This document shows, piece by piece, positions 19,896-28,145 of a DNA stretch of 64,000 nt. The stretch comes from Paenibacillus pini JCM 16418 (GTDB taxonomy: Bacteria; Bacillota; Bacilli; Paenibacillales; Paenibacillaceae), in assembly GCF_000576305.1 (NCBI RefSeq), contig NZ_BAVZ01000003.1:248001-312000 (forward strand). Direction: 5' to 3'. The translations under genes were made by a program, and so were the position numbers. The notes below the pieces were generated by a model. The model searched no databases and was not told the DNA's origin. It saw nothing but the letters and a program-made list of their open reading frames with translations. Each line of letters begins with the position of its first letter. The stretch's first letter is position 1.

Positions 19896-19922
19896 CTATC
19901 TACCGTAATGCTTAGTCGGCAA
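19896..19922 (-). other. Short ORF with strong ribosome site: leader peptide or lost N-terminus
   Basis: GGAGGT at 19931-19936 stands eight bases before a TTG that opens an eight-codon frame (PTKHYGR after the initiator) ending in TAG at 19896. One added base near 19899 would fuse it in frame to the downstream hemolysin-family protein through IGPNLSDPLPSW. Given the other one-base losses in this window, a missing base is as likely as a genuine leader. Confidence 0.4.
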
Positions 19923-20139
19923 ATAGGTACACCTCCTTCGTATTTTAAAATTACTCGCGATTGTCATGACAGAGAAACTGTAACGAACCGTCAACTTCCC
20001 AATGGACCCATCTTCTTTCACAATAAATTTTGTTATTAACTTTAATTATATAGTTATACAATACACAGTCAAACTGCAACGTATGACTGAATATTACAGG
20101 GACAGTCTGTTTTTTTGAGTAAACCAGCGATTACGATGC
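19923..20139. other. Intergenic region between hemolysin-family gene and gerQ terminator
   Basis: AT-rich DNA containing the upstream control region of the leftward CBS-domain gene. A short ACAG/CTGT hairpin followed by seven T residues lies near 20097-20116 on the plus strand, with no plus-strand gene in front of it. Otherwise I see nothing. Confidence 0.35.
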
Positions 20140-20185
20140 AAAAAGAGCCGACCCTTGTCATTTAAGACAAGAAATCAGCTCTTTT
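20140..20185 (-). terminator. Terminator after gerQ
   Basis: AAAAGAGC (from 20141) pairs with GCTCTTTT (ending 20185), with an inner CTTGTC/GACAAG stem. On the minus strand it is followed by a T-run. Confidence 0.8.
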
Positions 20186-20206
20186 CGGTCATTTTATGTT
20201 TTAATT

Positions 20207-20680
20207 TTAAAAATTTATAGGTCTTGCATTTTGGCCAGGATTGCCTGTAACACCTGGGTATTGGTAGATTAAAGGTTCATCGAATGTAATGTAATCTAAA
20301 TTCAGGGTAAGCAAGATGATACGTTTACCTGTACTTCTTTCACTAATAATAATATGATCTCGACCTGCAGCTTCAACTACACCTGTGAATACTTTGGCAT
20401 TCCACTGCGAGTTATTCTCGTATGTCATATAGAAAGTTCCGACTTTGCCTAGATTCAGGCGCAAAATGTTTTCAATGTACGATTGCTCATAGACTGGAGC
20501 TTGTTGTTGCACTACCGCTCCAGATGGCGTCATCGGGCTACCGCTAGGAACTTGTGGTGGAACTGATCCACCGACCTGCCCTTGCATACCTTGCATACCT
20601 TGCATACCCTGCATACCTTGCATGCCGGGATACCCGCCTCCCATTGGATATCCAGCAGGACGGTAAGGTTGAAACATCAT
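20207..20680 (-). CDS. gerQ: Spore coat protein GerQ
   Basis: Coat protein needed for CwlJ localisation in the spore and for calcium-dipicolinate germination. The start is ATG 20680, eight bases after AAGGAGGA; the product is 157 residues against about 181 in B. subtilis. The conserved C-terminal domain is intact, from SYIENILRLNLGKVGTFYMTY to LDYITFDEPLIYQYPG. The N-terminal tail is Pro/Gly/Gln-rich and contains five tandem GMQ triplets (DNA about 20583-20627). It has no lysine until about residue 80, unlike the lysine-bearing tail cross-linked in B. subtilis. The gene follows cwlJ as in B. subtilis, about 50 bases apart. Confidence 0.93.
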   Translation of the reverse strand: MMFQPYRPAGYPMGGGYPGMQGMQGMQGMQGMQGQVGGSVPPQVPSGSPMTPSGAVVQQQAPVYEQSYIENILRLNLGKVGTFYMTYENNSQWNAKVFTGVVEAAGRDHIIISERSTGKRIILLTLNLDYITFDEPLIYQYPGVTGNPGQNARPINF

Positions 20681-20730
20681 AATTTTATCCTCCTTGTAAT
20701 GGAAATTGATAATAAACTTTATATATTCTT

Positions 20731-21153
20731 CTAATAAACCGTTGGGCAATCTTGACCTGATGGGCTAAAGAAGCAATGAGCTTTAAACCGTCCCGTGTTT
20801 TGCTGGTTATACCACGTTGAAGGACAATTGCCTTCTGGACGAAAGAACCAAAGTGCGTTGGAAGCTGGCCACTGCCGCTCACCATTAATCGCACGTTCAG
20901 CTAATCTAATATCCTTGTCACGAGCTTTTTGATAAAAGTAACTTTTTTGTGGGGCTTCGAAACCTCCAGGACTTTGATATACCATATCCTGAATGCTTCG
21001 AATGTTGTTGAAATCGAGACAATTACCTAGAACCCGGTTTACACCAACGTTGCCAACCATCAGCATACCCAAATCGCCTTCACCTTCGGCTTCAGCTCGC
21101 ATCAACCGCGCAAGCAGCTTCGTTTGTTCCGAATTTGTCTTAATGACAGCCAA
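20731..21153 (-). CDS. cwlJ: Cell wall hydrolase CwlJ, spore cortex lytic enzyme
   Basis: SleB-family cortex hydrolase that degrades spore cortex peptidoglycan during germination. The 140-residue protein covers a single Hydrolase_2 domain: LLARLMRAEAEGEGDLGMLMVG with the catalytic glutamate region near residues 13-34, VGNVGVNRVL, and ALWFFRPEGNCPSTWYNQQ near 100-118. It lacks a signal peptide, as CwlJ does, in contrast to SleB. The start ATG at 21153 has AAGGAGGAGGAATC before it. A sigma-E-like promoter lies 50-75 bases upstream, consistent with mother-cell expression, and gerQ follows in the same operon. Confidence 0.94.
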   Translation of the reverse strand: MAVIKTNSEQTKLLARLMRAEAEGEGDLGMLMVGNVGVNRVLGNCLDFNNIRSIQDMVYQSPGGFEAPQKSYFYQKARDKDIRLAERAINGERQWPASNALWFFRPEGNCPSTWYNQQNTGRFKAHCFFSPSGQDCPTVY

Positions 21154-21200
21154 GATTCCTCCTCCTTACTTCGTCGATTTCCATATTTCTGTTCCATATT

Positions 21201-21229
21201 ATTGTATGTGCGTTTGCCCAGATGGTGAC
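21201..21229 (-). promoter_or_regulatory. Sigma-E-like promoter of cwlJ-gerQ
   Basis: On the minus strand a -10 element CATACAAT (21201-21208) is preceded, 13 bases upstream, by GTCACCAT (21222-21229), a partial match to the sigma-E -35. Known sigma-E control of cwlJ in B. subtilis supports it. Confidence 0.55.
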
Positions 21230-21386
21230 CACAAATGTAGAAAAAAGTCTAAAAGCTTGTTTACATGCTTATTACAATTTCTTGAATTTATATATTCTGT
21301 TTACAACTTTCTGAAGCTCTCTTAATAAGCCTCTCCTATACTGATGTAGGAATGTCCTATATTCAGAAAGTGAGGTTAATCATCAC

Positions 21387-22337
21387 ATGGAGAAAGATAT
21401 CGTCATAGCTCCTCCTTTGTCACGTAAGCCATCTAGAGTAAGATCGACCACTTCGCTTCGTGCTAAGAAATGGAATGAACGTTTTCTTGCTTATGTATTT
21501 CTCGCTCCGTCGCTTGTTTTATTTGGCATATTTTTATTTTATCCGCTCATTAAATCGATTTACCTTAGTATGTTTCTTACCGATCCGCAGGGACGGGTTG
21601 CGGAATTTATCGGATTCGATAACTTTACCAATGTTTTAACTTCTTCTGTGTTCTACAACAGTCTTTGGGTGACCCTATTGTTCATTCTGTTCACTGTCCC
21701 TACAGGCGTTGTATTGGCACTAATCCTCGCGGCATTGTCACATCAGAAACTACGTGGAATGAAGCTGTTCCAATTCTTCTTTTCTCTTCCTATGGCCGTA
21801 TCTGTAGGTACTGGATCGATCATCTGGATGGTCCTGTATCACCCAACACTCAGCGTGCTAAATTATTTACTTAGCTTCGTGGGTATTCCTGCTATTCAAT
21901 GGTTGACGGATCCAAGCTGGGCATTGATCTCCATTGCTCTTATGACGGTATGGCTCAACTTAGGTTTCAACTATATTGTGATGCTAAGCGGTATTCAGAG
22001 TGTTGGTGAAGATCTGTATGAGAGCGCCAAAATAGATGGTTCCGGTGCATTCCGAACTTTTTTCCGGATTACATTGCCCCTCATTTCTCCTTCACTCTTC
22101 TTTGTAAGTGTCGTATCCATAATTAGTGCATTCCAGTCCTTCGCTCAGGTTAACATCTTAACAAAAGGTGGCCCGATGAACAGTACCGACCTATTGGTAT
22201 ATAACATTTATCAGGATGCATTTGTTAATTACCGTTTTGGTATTGGTAGCGCTCAGGCATTAATTCTGTTTGTGGTTATTACACTGCTGACAGTTGTTCA
22301 GTTCAAATTCGGTGAAAAGAAGGTGCATTACCAATGA
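21387..22337 (+). CDS. ugpA: Sugar/glycerol-phosphate ABC transporter permease (UgpA type)
   Basis: Inner-membrane permease of a carbohydrate ABC importer (CUT1 family). The 316-residue protein has six hydrophobic segments after a cytoplasmic N-terminus (first about residues 35-57) and the EAA-type coupling loop DLYESAKIDGSGAFRTFFRITLP near residues 210-232. GTGAGGTTAATCATC precedes the ATG. It overlaps the next permease gene by four bases, and a UgpB-like binding protein follows. The substrate is taken from that binding protein. No ATPase gene is present, so a shared MsmX-like ATPase probably drives it. Confidence 0.88.
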   Translation: MEKDIVIAPPLSRKPSRVRSTTSLRAKKWNERFLAYVFLAPSLVLFGIFLFYPLIKSIYLSMFLTDPQGRVAEFIGFDNFTNVLTSSVFYNSLWVTLLFILFTVPTGVVLALILAALSHQKLRGMKLFQFFFSLPMAVSVGTGSIIWMVLYHPTLSVLNYLLSFVGIPAIQWLTDPSWALISIALMTVWLNLGFNYIVMLSGIQSVGEDLYESAKIDGSGAFRTFFRITLPLISPSLFFVSVVSIISAFQSFAQVNILTKGGPMNSTDLLVYNIYQDAFVNYRFGIGSAQALILFVVITLLTVVQFKFGEKKVHYQ

Positions 22338-23158
22338 GCATACGCATTTCCCATCAGAGTGTTCTTTACTTGCTGCTATCCATTGCAGCCTTGGTTATTC
22401 TGTTTCCTTTACTATTCACACTGTCTTCATCATTTATGACGAGTGCAGAATCAGCTGCCTACCCGCCACGAATCCTTCCTTCTGGTATGGATTGGAGTAA
22501 TTTCACAAAGATGTTTGATACCATTCCAGTCATCCGCTTTATCACCAACAGCTTCATCGTTTCCACTGCTATTATGGTGGGACAGCTAATCACTTCTGCT
22601 ATGGCTGCGTATGCGTTCGCCTTTCTCCGCTTTCCGGGTAAGGTACTATTGTTCTCACTATTCCTGTCCACGATGATGATCCCTTGGGAAGTTACCATGA
22701 TCCCCAACTACATCACCGTTCGCAGCTGGAATTGGATTGATTCTTATCAAGGTCTAATTGTTCCTTTCGTTGCGTCGGCTTTTGGTACGTTTCTATTACG
22801 ACAATATTTCCTACAGCTTCCACGTGAATTATTTGAAGCTGCCAAAGTAGATGGCTGTGGACATATTCGGATTTGGCTGCGGTTGGTGCTTCCATTATCG
22901 ACGCCAGCACTCGCGACACTTGCGGTGTACTCTTTTCTAACAAGCTGGAGCAACTATCTCTGGCCACTTCTCATCACGAATAAAGAAAGCATGCGTACGG
23001 TTCAAATTGGAATCGGGATGCTTCAGTTTGAAGAAGTGACGGCATGGAATGTCGTTCTTGCAGGCATTGTCACCCTTCTGCTCCCTTCACTGATACTTCT
23101 AATTGTGGGACTCAAGCCGCTGGTACGCGGCATTACAGCTGGAGCATTGAAAGGCTAA
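22334..23158 (+). CDS. ugpE: Sugar/glycerol-phosphate ABC transporter permease (UgpE type)
   Basis: Second permease of the importer. The 274-residue protein has six hydrophobic segments beginning SVLYLLLSIAALVILFPLLF near residue 9, a periplasmic-side loop, and the coupling motif ELFEAAKVDGCGHIRIWLRLVLP near residues 160-182. Its ATG overlaps the ugpA stop as ATGA, indicating translational coupling. It pairs with the upstream permease to form the membrane channel; the lipoprotein gene starts about 120 bases downstream, still on the same strand and without a terminator between. Confidence 0.88.
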   Translation: MSIRISHQSVLYLLLSIAALVILFPLLFTLSSSFMTSAESAAYPPRILPSGMDWSNFTKMFDTIPVIRFITNSFIVSTAIMVGQLITSAMAAYAFAFLRFPGKVLLFSLFLSTMMIPWEVTMIPNYITVRSWNWIDSYQGLIVPFVASAFGTFLLRQYFLQLPRELFEAAKVDGCGHIRIWLRLVLPLSTPALATLAVYSFLTSWSNYLWPLLITNKESMRTVQIGIGMLQFEEVTAWNVVLAGIVTLLLPSLILLIVGLKPLVRGITAGALKG

Positions 23159-23280
23159 CAATAGCTTATTAATCAAGTTAAATAGGTAAGTTAACCGTGG
23201 TCGTAATTATAAATAACTTGGATGCTCAACTATTTATAATTTCTGATAAATAAGAGATGAACACAAAAAGGGAGAGATTG

Positions 23281-24668
23281 TTGAAGATGAAACCATTCGG
23301 CAAGAAATCACTGAGTATGCTGCTTCTGTCCTGTATGATGCTGCTAACAGCAGCATGTGGATCAGAATCCAAAACCACTACAAAAGAGGAAGCAGCTGCG
23401 CCAACCACAGATACTGCAAAGGCTACAAGCAGTGAACCGGTAAAGGTTGTATGGTGGCATTCGATGAGTGGAGATTTGGGCAAAGTAGCAGACAAGCTGG
23501 TAGCAGATTTCAATTCGACTCATAAGGATATTGTCGTTCAAGGTGAATATCAAGGGAAATATGATGAGAGTTTGAACAAATTGAAAGCCTCACTCGGCTC
23601 CCAGAGTGGTCCATCACTCATTCAGGTGTATGAAATCGGAAGCCGCTTCATGATTGATACGAAGGCAATTACTCCAGCGCAAGAATTTATTGATGCTGAG
23701 AAATATGATACATCAGGACTTGAACCTAACATCCTTAACTACTACACTTTCGATAAAAAACAATATTCAATGCCTTTTAATACATCCAATCCAATTCTTT
23801 ACTACAACAAGGATGCCTTTAAAGCTGCTGGACTTGATCCTGAAAAACCACCTACGACATATGCCGAAGTTGCTGAGTATGCTAAAAAGCTTACTACGAA
23901 ATCCCAAGCAGGTGGATCATTCGCAATTTATGGCTGGTTTATGGAACAATTCTTGGCGAATCAAGGTGCTGAGTTACTGAATAATGGAAACGGTCGTACA
24001 AGTCTAGCAACAGCTTCTCAGTTAAATGACGAAGCAGGTGTGAAAACGCTAGACTGGTGGAACCAGATGGTGAAAGACAAAACGATGCTCAATCTTGGTC
24101 GTAAAACAGATGATACGGCTAAAGCCTTTGCAGCAGGCCAAATCGCCATGACCCTCGACTCTACTGCTTCATTGCGTAGTATTGTTAGTTCAGCAGAAGG
24201 TAAATTTGAAGTTGGTACAGGCTTCCTACCTAAGCCGGAAGCGAACGCTAAAGGTGGAGTTATCATTGGCGGAGCAGCAATTGGATTATGAACAACCGCT
24301 CTGAAGCAGAGCAAAAGGCAGCTTGGGAATTTGTTAAATATCTAGCTGAACCTAAGACCCAAGCCGAATGGCATATCAATACAGGTTACTTCCCAATTAC
24401 GACAAAAGCGTATGACGAGCAAATTGTGAAAGATAACCTTAAGAAATATCCTCAATTCCAAACAGCTGTAGATCAGCTTCATAAGTCTGAGCCGATGCTT
24501 GCAACACAAGGCGCTGTAATGGGAGTATTCCCAGAAGCTCGCCAATTGACGGAAACAGCTATTGAAGAAGTACTTAACAATAAAAAGAATTCTAAACAAG
24601 CCTTAGATGACGCAGCAAAAACAATTACAAGCAAAATTGAAGAGTATAACAAAACGGTAAGCCATTAA
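23281..24668 (+). pseudogene. ugpB: Extracellular solute-binding lipoprotein, UgpB-like, one frameshift
   Basis: Binding protein of the ugp-type importer, probably for glycerol-3-phosphate or a related phosphodiester. The start is TTG 23281 (after GGGAG) or ATG 23287; the signal peptide ends in the lipobox LTAAC. The sequence follows E. coli UgpB closely: WWHSMSGDLGKVADKLV, SLIQVYEIGSRFMI, MPFNTSNPILYYNKDAFKAAGL and VIIGGAA. There the frame stops at 24290, and NNRSEAEQKAAWEFVKYLAEP continues in the next frame to 24668. One base added near 24282 gives GGAANWIMNNRSE, the expected UgpB sequence. The repaired length is about 462 residues. Probably a sequencing indel. Confidence 0.88.
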
Positions 24669-24687
24669 AATCGTTTGCATGAGAATT

Positions 24688-24727
24688 ACCCACCCCTTCG
24701 TATCTCGCTACGGGGTGGGTTTTCATT
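24688..24727 (+). terminator. Terminator after the ugp operon
   Basis: ACCCACCCC (24688-24696) pairs with GGGGTGGGT (24712-24720), followed by a T-rich run. Confidence 0.88.
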
Positions 24728-24743
24728 TTGAAAAGATCAATTT

Positions 24744-24783
24744 GTTATTAGTTTACATAATTTAAATTATGTAAACTAATAAC
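24744..24783. repeat. dif-like site A1 inside a perfect 40-bp palindrome
   Basis: The core at 24750-24777 has the dif layout: arm AGTTTACATAA, six-base centre TTTAAA, arm TTATGTAAACT. Both arms are identical to the XerD-binding arm of B. subtilis dif. The palindrome extends six more bases on each side (GTTATT and AATAAC). It sits between two convergent terminators. Three related sites lie at 31384, 35581 and 38700. Confidence 0.8.
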
Positions 24784-24824
24784 GTTGGACATATATTTAT
24801 TTTCAAATTTAGCTCCATGAAAAA

Positions 24825-24863
24825 AGGTGATTATCTAGCAGTCATTCTGCTAAACAATCACCT
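24825..24863 (-). terminator. Terminator after the PRK06851-type ATPase gene
   Basis: AGGTGATT (24825-24832) pairs with AATCACCT (24856-24863), with an inner TAGCAG/CTGCTA stem. On the minus strand a T-run follows. Confidence 0.85.
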
Positions 24864-24871
24864 TACTATAT

Positions 24872-25978
24872 TTATTTATCTTTTAATGCAGAAATTTGAG
24901 TCTGTTCATTCACTTCTTGAATGATATTCTGTGCTAGAAGCTCTATGGCCGATGAATCCAATGCATTCTCGTATGCAGCAAAGATATTTCCTCGTACTTC
25001 CTTAATCTGAGCCAATAATCCCGTTGCCCACTTCATGGAAGCCGTATATCTTGATCTGATTTCTGCGATCTCATCAGCGAATTTCTCATCTGTACCCGCA
25101 GCAATAGCCAGTTCATATACATCAAGGATAACGTCACCTTCACGGCTTGGGAAATACTCATGAGGAGCTGTACTATCGAAGATCGCAATGCTAAGCTCCG
25201 GGAAAATGAGCATATCCAAACTGTTTGGATCAAAACCACAGTGATAGATTTCCGTGTTGATTCCTCTAGTTTCTGCCGCTGCAGCTAACTTTTTGAAAAG
25301 TGTAGATTTACCGGAACCAGGGCGTCCTTTTACAAGTATGCGAGTATTTAATCCTTCTGTCAGATTTGGAACAAAATCCACTGATCCACTAGATGTAGCC
25401 GCACCTAGAAAACGATGAACTCCTCTTCTGGACTCGGTTTGGTAGGGAATTAAATTCTCGTCAATCCATTCCTCTGCAATCCGATCTGCTTCTCCACGGT
25501 CCAAATGATCAATGTAGAACTTCTCCCATTCATCATGGATGCGGAGGGTTGTCAAGAATGTCGAGTAAGCTTCTTTATATAAAGACCTAATCTGCTGATC
25601 CCATGCAGCAATTGCCTCGGAATCTGCTTCATTTAATGTAGTATTTAAAATACCCTCTGTCTGGATAAAATGGATTTCGGTGCCCTCTAGAATAGGATCA
25701 GAGCTCCAAGCATTTCCGTCTACTACAGCGATCCGGGCATCTACTAAGATGATTGCATCTAGTAATTCACTGTCGAGTGGTTCATGTATACAATGGATTC
25801 CGCCATCCTTTGTTCTCCAGGCTTCAGCCAGTTCTTGAAGAACTTTAGCATTTCCCGCTCCCGTCCGTCCATTTAGTACAAAGACCGTATCCAACCCGGT
25901 CAACACTGAATCGAACAGTGTATATGAACCTGCAGCCGTATTACCGCGTGCAAAATAATGCTTAACTTGATCCGCCAT
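24872..25978 (-). CDS. PRK06851-type P-loop ATPase, function unknown
   Basis: Conserved Bacilli protein of about 368 residues with two ATPase-like halves. The second half has a normal Walker A, KGRPGSGKSTL near residue 218. In the first half the equivalent loop reads NGRTGAGNAKVL near residue 38, so the GKS/T of a working P-loop is lost. ATG 25978 is preferred because AAGGAGTG lies just upstream; the frame also contains an ATG nine bases earlier that would overlap that site. The HYFARGNTAAGSYTLFDSVL start and the PREGD-like segment are typical of the family. No signal peptide or membrane segment is visible. The biological role of the family is not known to me. Confidence 0.75.
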   Translation of the reverse strand: MADQVKHYFARGNTAAGSYTLFDSVLTGLDTVFVLNGRTGAGNAKVLQELAEAWRTKDGGIHCIHEPLDSELLDAIILVDARIAVVDGNAWSSDPILEGTEIHFIQTEGILNTTLNEADSEAIAAWDQQIRSLYKEAYSTFLTTLRIHDEWEKFYIDHLDRGEADRIAEEWIDENLIPYQTESRRGVHRFLGAATSSGSVDFVPNLTEGLNTRILVKGRPGSGKSTLFKKLAAAAETRGINTEIYHCGFDPNSLDMLIFPELSIAIFDSTAPHEYFPSREGDVILDVYELAIAAGTDEKFADEIAEIRSRYTASMKWATGLLAQIKEVRGNIFAAYENALDSSAIELLAQNIIQEVNEQTQISALKDK

Positions 25979-26083
25979 GTCAAACACTCCTTTTCATTCC
26001 GAAAAATGATTACACGTTATGTTATGCATGGCGGCAAATCTGTGTGAATGCCTATAGATAAAATGTATTCTATTTACTCTTCT

Positions 26084-27913
26084 TTAAGGCTTAGCGTTTT
26101 TCCAGTAATCATAAGCATGTACGACGTTTCCACTGTATGTCGTATATTCTTGCAGCAAATCTGGAAGCTTAGCTAATTCCTGCTCCATGTATGCCGAGCC
26201 TTCCTCGTAGAAGGTAATATGATTACCTTCATGACTTTCCTTCATTTCAACACTAATCAGGATCGGTTTACCTAGTTCGCTTGCAAAGGCTAGCTCCTCC
26301 TTCGATATCTTGGCAATACCATTCGATCCTGCTGCCGTGTCACGAAATGCCATTAACGATACATGATCCATTTGGTTAATCATCCACTTGCTTACTGACA
26401 TCGCTTTATCATCTGGCATCGTGTATTTATCAAGCCACACCGCTAAATCCATACTGGATTGCAGATTTGAATCCTTCTTAAGTTCATTCGTAAACGCAGC
26501 TAAATTATCGGTCCATTCACCAATGAGTTCTTGATTATTATCTCTCCATTCCGGTAGTACGTAGGGCTCAATATCAAGATGTATGCCATGGAACCTTTCG
26601 TCACCCGCAGCTAAACGATTATATTCCTTCACATAATTCAAGAGCTTCATCATTTTGGGACGATTTTCTTTCAATGCCCAGATTGGATGTCCCCCCATAG
26701 CATGCACTTCAATTCCTGCTGCCGATGCCTGCTTCATAAATGAACGATATACCTCATAGGGCTGTTGTAAGTCTAGTCTAATATAGAGCCAATTTAGATT
26801 TTTTTCTTTGGCAAAATCCAGAATAGCTTGTCCGTTCTGCAGTACTTCGCCAGCTTCCCAAATGTACGTCCCTCTTACCGTTTCACTACGGACTACAGGA
26901 TCTGGATCAGGTACGGATGTCCCTGGATCTGGTGTCGGCTGAGGATCAGGATCTGGGTTCGGGTCTGGAGTCGGATCTGGTTTAGGCTCGGGTTCAGGGT
27001 CGGTTCCCGTACCCGGGTCTTCTCCGCCGCTATTTACAGGCATGTTCTCCCAATGCCTGAAGTCATGAATTGCCACACCACCGAATGAAGAATACGAATG
27101 TAGTAGATCCGATAACTGCTCAAGTGAAGTGCTTAATTGTTGCCTATCTTTTCCGTAAAAAGAAGTGTGACTTTGTCCAGGCATTTCCTTCGTATTCACA
27201 GCGATAAGTATCTGCTTACCTAAGCGATCTGCGAGTTCAAGCTCATCCTTCGCTAAATAAACGATGCCATGCTCCGAATCTATGGTATTACGGTAAGCCA
27301 TAATGGTTACTCGGTCAAATGACTTCATAAACCACTCATTTAGCTTTATGTCTGGATTATCAGGCATTTTATACGAATCGAACCAGAAAGGTAAGTCAAT
27401 CCCTAGTTCCAGTCCGGAGGATGAAGCAGCGCTAAGATAGGCTTGCATATTATCAATCCAAGAAGATAAGATACGATTCGGATCTTCTTCCCATTGGTCT
27501 AGCACATACGGTTCGATATCGAGATGAATACCATCAAATTTGCTTTTTGATGCCGCCGAATTATTATAATTCTGGACCCAATTCACTAGACCCAGTAAAC
27601 GTTCCCTATGTACTTTGAGAGCCCAGCCTGGGTCACCTCCTAATGCATGAACTGCCACGCCAGCAGCATGTGCATTTTTAATAAAAGGTTCGTAGGCTTC
27701 ATAAGGTAAATCCCGATTAATTTGTACATAAATCAGGTTAACCCTTTGTTCAGTAGCAAAATGAAGCAGTTGCTCTCCGCCATCCTCAATCAGCTCTGTC
27801 TGCCACACCCAAGTTGCTTTGACTGGCTGCTGTGATGGACTCGAAAATCCCATCAATAACGAAGCTGTCAAAGTTAGCAGGATCGCAATCAGCCGAGAGT
27901 GAGTGCTCCTCAT
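26084..27913 (-). CDS. Secreted protein with two tandem GH18-like TIM-barrel domains
   Basis: Probably an exported glycan-active or polysaccharide-binding protein. After a signal peptide (residues 1-24, SRLIAILLTLTASLLMG) come two homologous halves of about 260 residues, joined by a Pro-Asp-Pro-Glu-rich linker of about 45 residues near 295-340. Each half has the strand motif DGIHLDIEPYVL (HGIHLDIEPYVL in the second), which fits the DxE end of the GH18 signature DGxDxDxE but has His for the first Asp of the triplet. Other paired motifs are VHALGGDPGWALK / VHAMGGHPIWALK and MAYRNT / MAFRDT. GGAGGGAATTT precedes the ATG. Catalysis is uncertain. No operon partner is obvious. Confidence 0.75.
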   Translation of the reverse strand: MRSTHSRLIAILLTLTASLLMGFSSPSQQPVKATWVWQTELIEDGGEQLLHFATEQRVNLIYVQINRDLPYEAYEPFIKNAHAAGVAVHALGGDPGWALKVHRERLLGLVNWVQNYNNSAASKSKFDGIHLDIEPYVLDQWEEDPNRILSSWIDNMQAYLSAASSSGLELGIDLPFWFDSYKMPDNPDIKLNEWFMKSFDRVTIMAYRNTIDSEHGIVYLAKDELELADRLGKQILIAVNTKEMPGQSHTSFYGKDRQQLSTSLEQLSDLLHSYSSFGGVAIHDFRHWENMPVNSGGEDPGTGTDPEPEPKPDPTPDPNPDPDPQPTPDPGTSVPDPDPVVRSETVRGTYIWEAGEVLQNGQAILDFAKEKNLNWLYIRLDLQQPYEVYRSFMKQASAAGIEVHAMGGHPIWALKENRPKMMKLLNYVKEYNRLAAGDERFHGIHLDIEPYVLPEWRDNNQELIGEWTDNLAAFTNELKKDSNLQSSMDLAVWLDKYTMPDDKAMSVSKWMINQMDHVSLMAFRDTAAGSNGIAKISKEELAFASELGKPILISVEMKESHEGNHITFYEEGSAYMEQELAKLPDLLQEYTTYSGNVVHAYDYWKNAKP

Positions 27914-27974
27914 AAATTCCCTCCATTCCTATGGTTTTATTGCATAACCGCTGTAAATTATAACATTCTTCAAA

Positions 27975-28012
27975 ACAAAAAAGATGAGCCCAAGTCCTTA
28001 TAACTAGGCTCA
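27975..28012 (-). terminator. Probable terminator downstream of the SDR gene
   Basis: On the minus strand TGAGCC pairs with GGCTCA (27985-27990 with 28007-28012), followed by a TTTTTT tract. A weaker AAAAGG/CCTTTT hairpin lies closer to the gene at 28053-28073. Confidence 0.6.
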
Positions 28013-28145
28013 CCCTCTATATTTCAAGTTATTTCCATGTGCCCAACTGTATAAAAGGAACTATGTCCCTTTTGGAAAACATATCCTTATCCAGTCTCAA
28101 AACCCACTACGCACAGGCTTAAGTACCTGTTACATAGGAAAAAAG

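Noticed and set aside
20583..20627. Tandem repeat as a CRISPR-like array
   Set aside because: It is a nine-base in-frame repeat encoding GMQ within gerQ, with no spacers.
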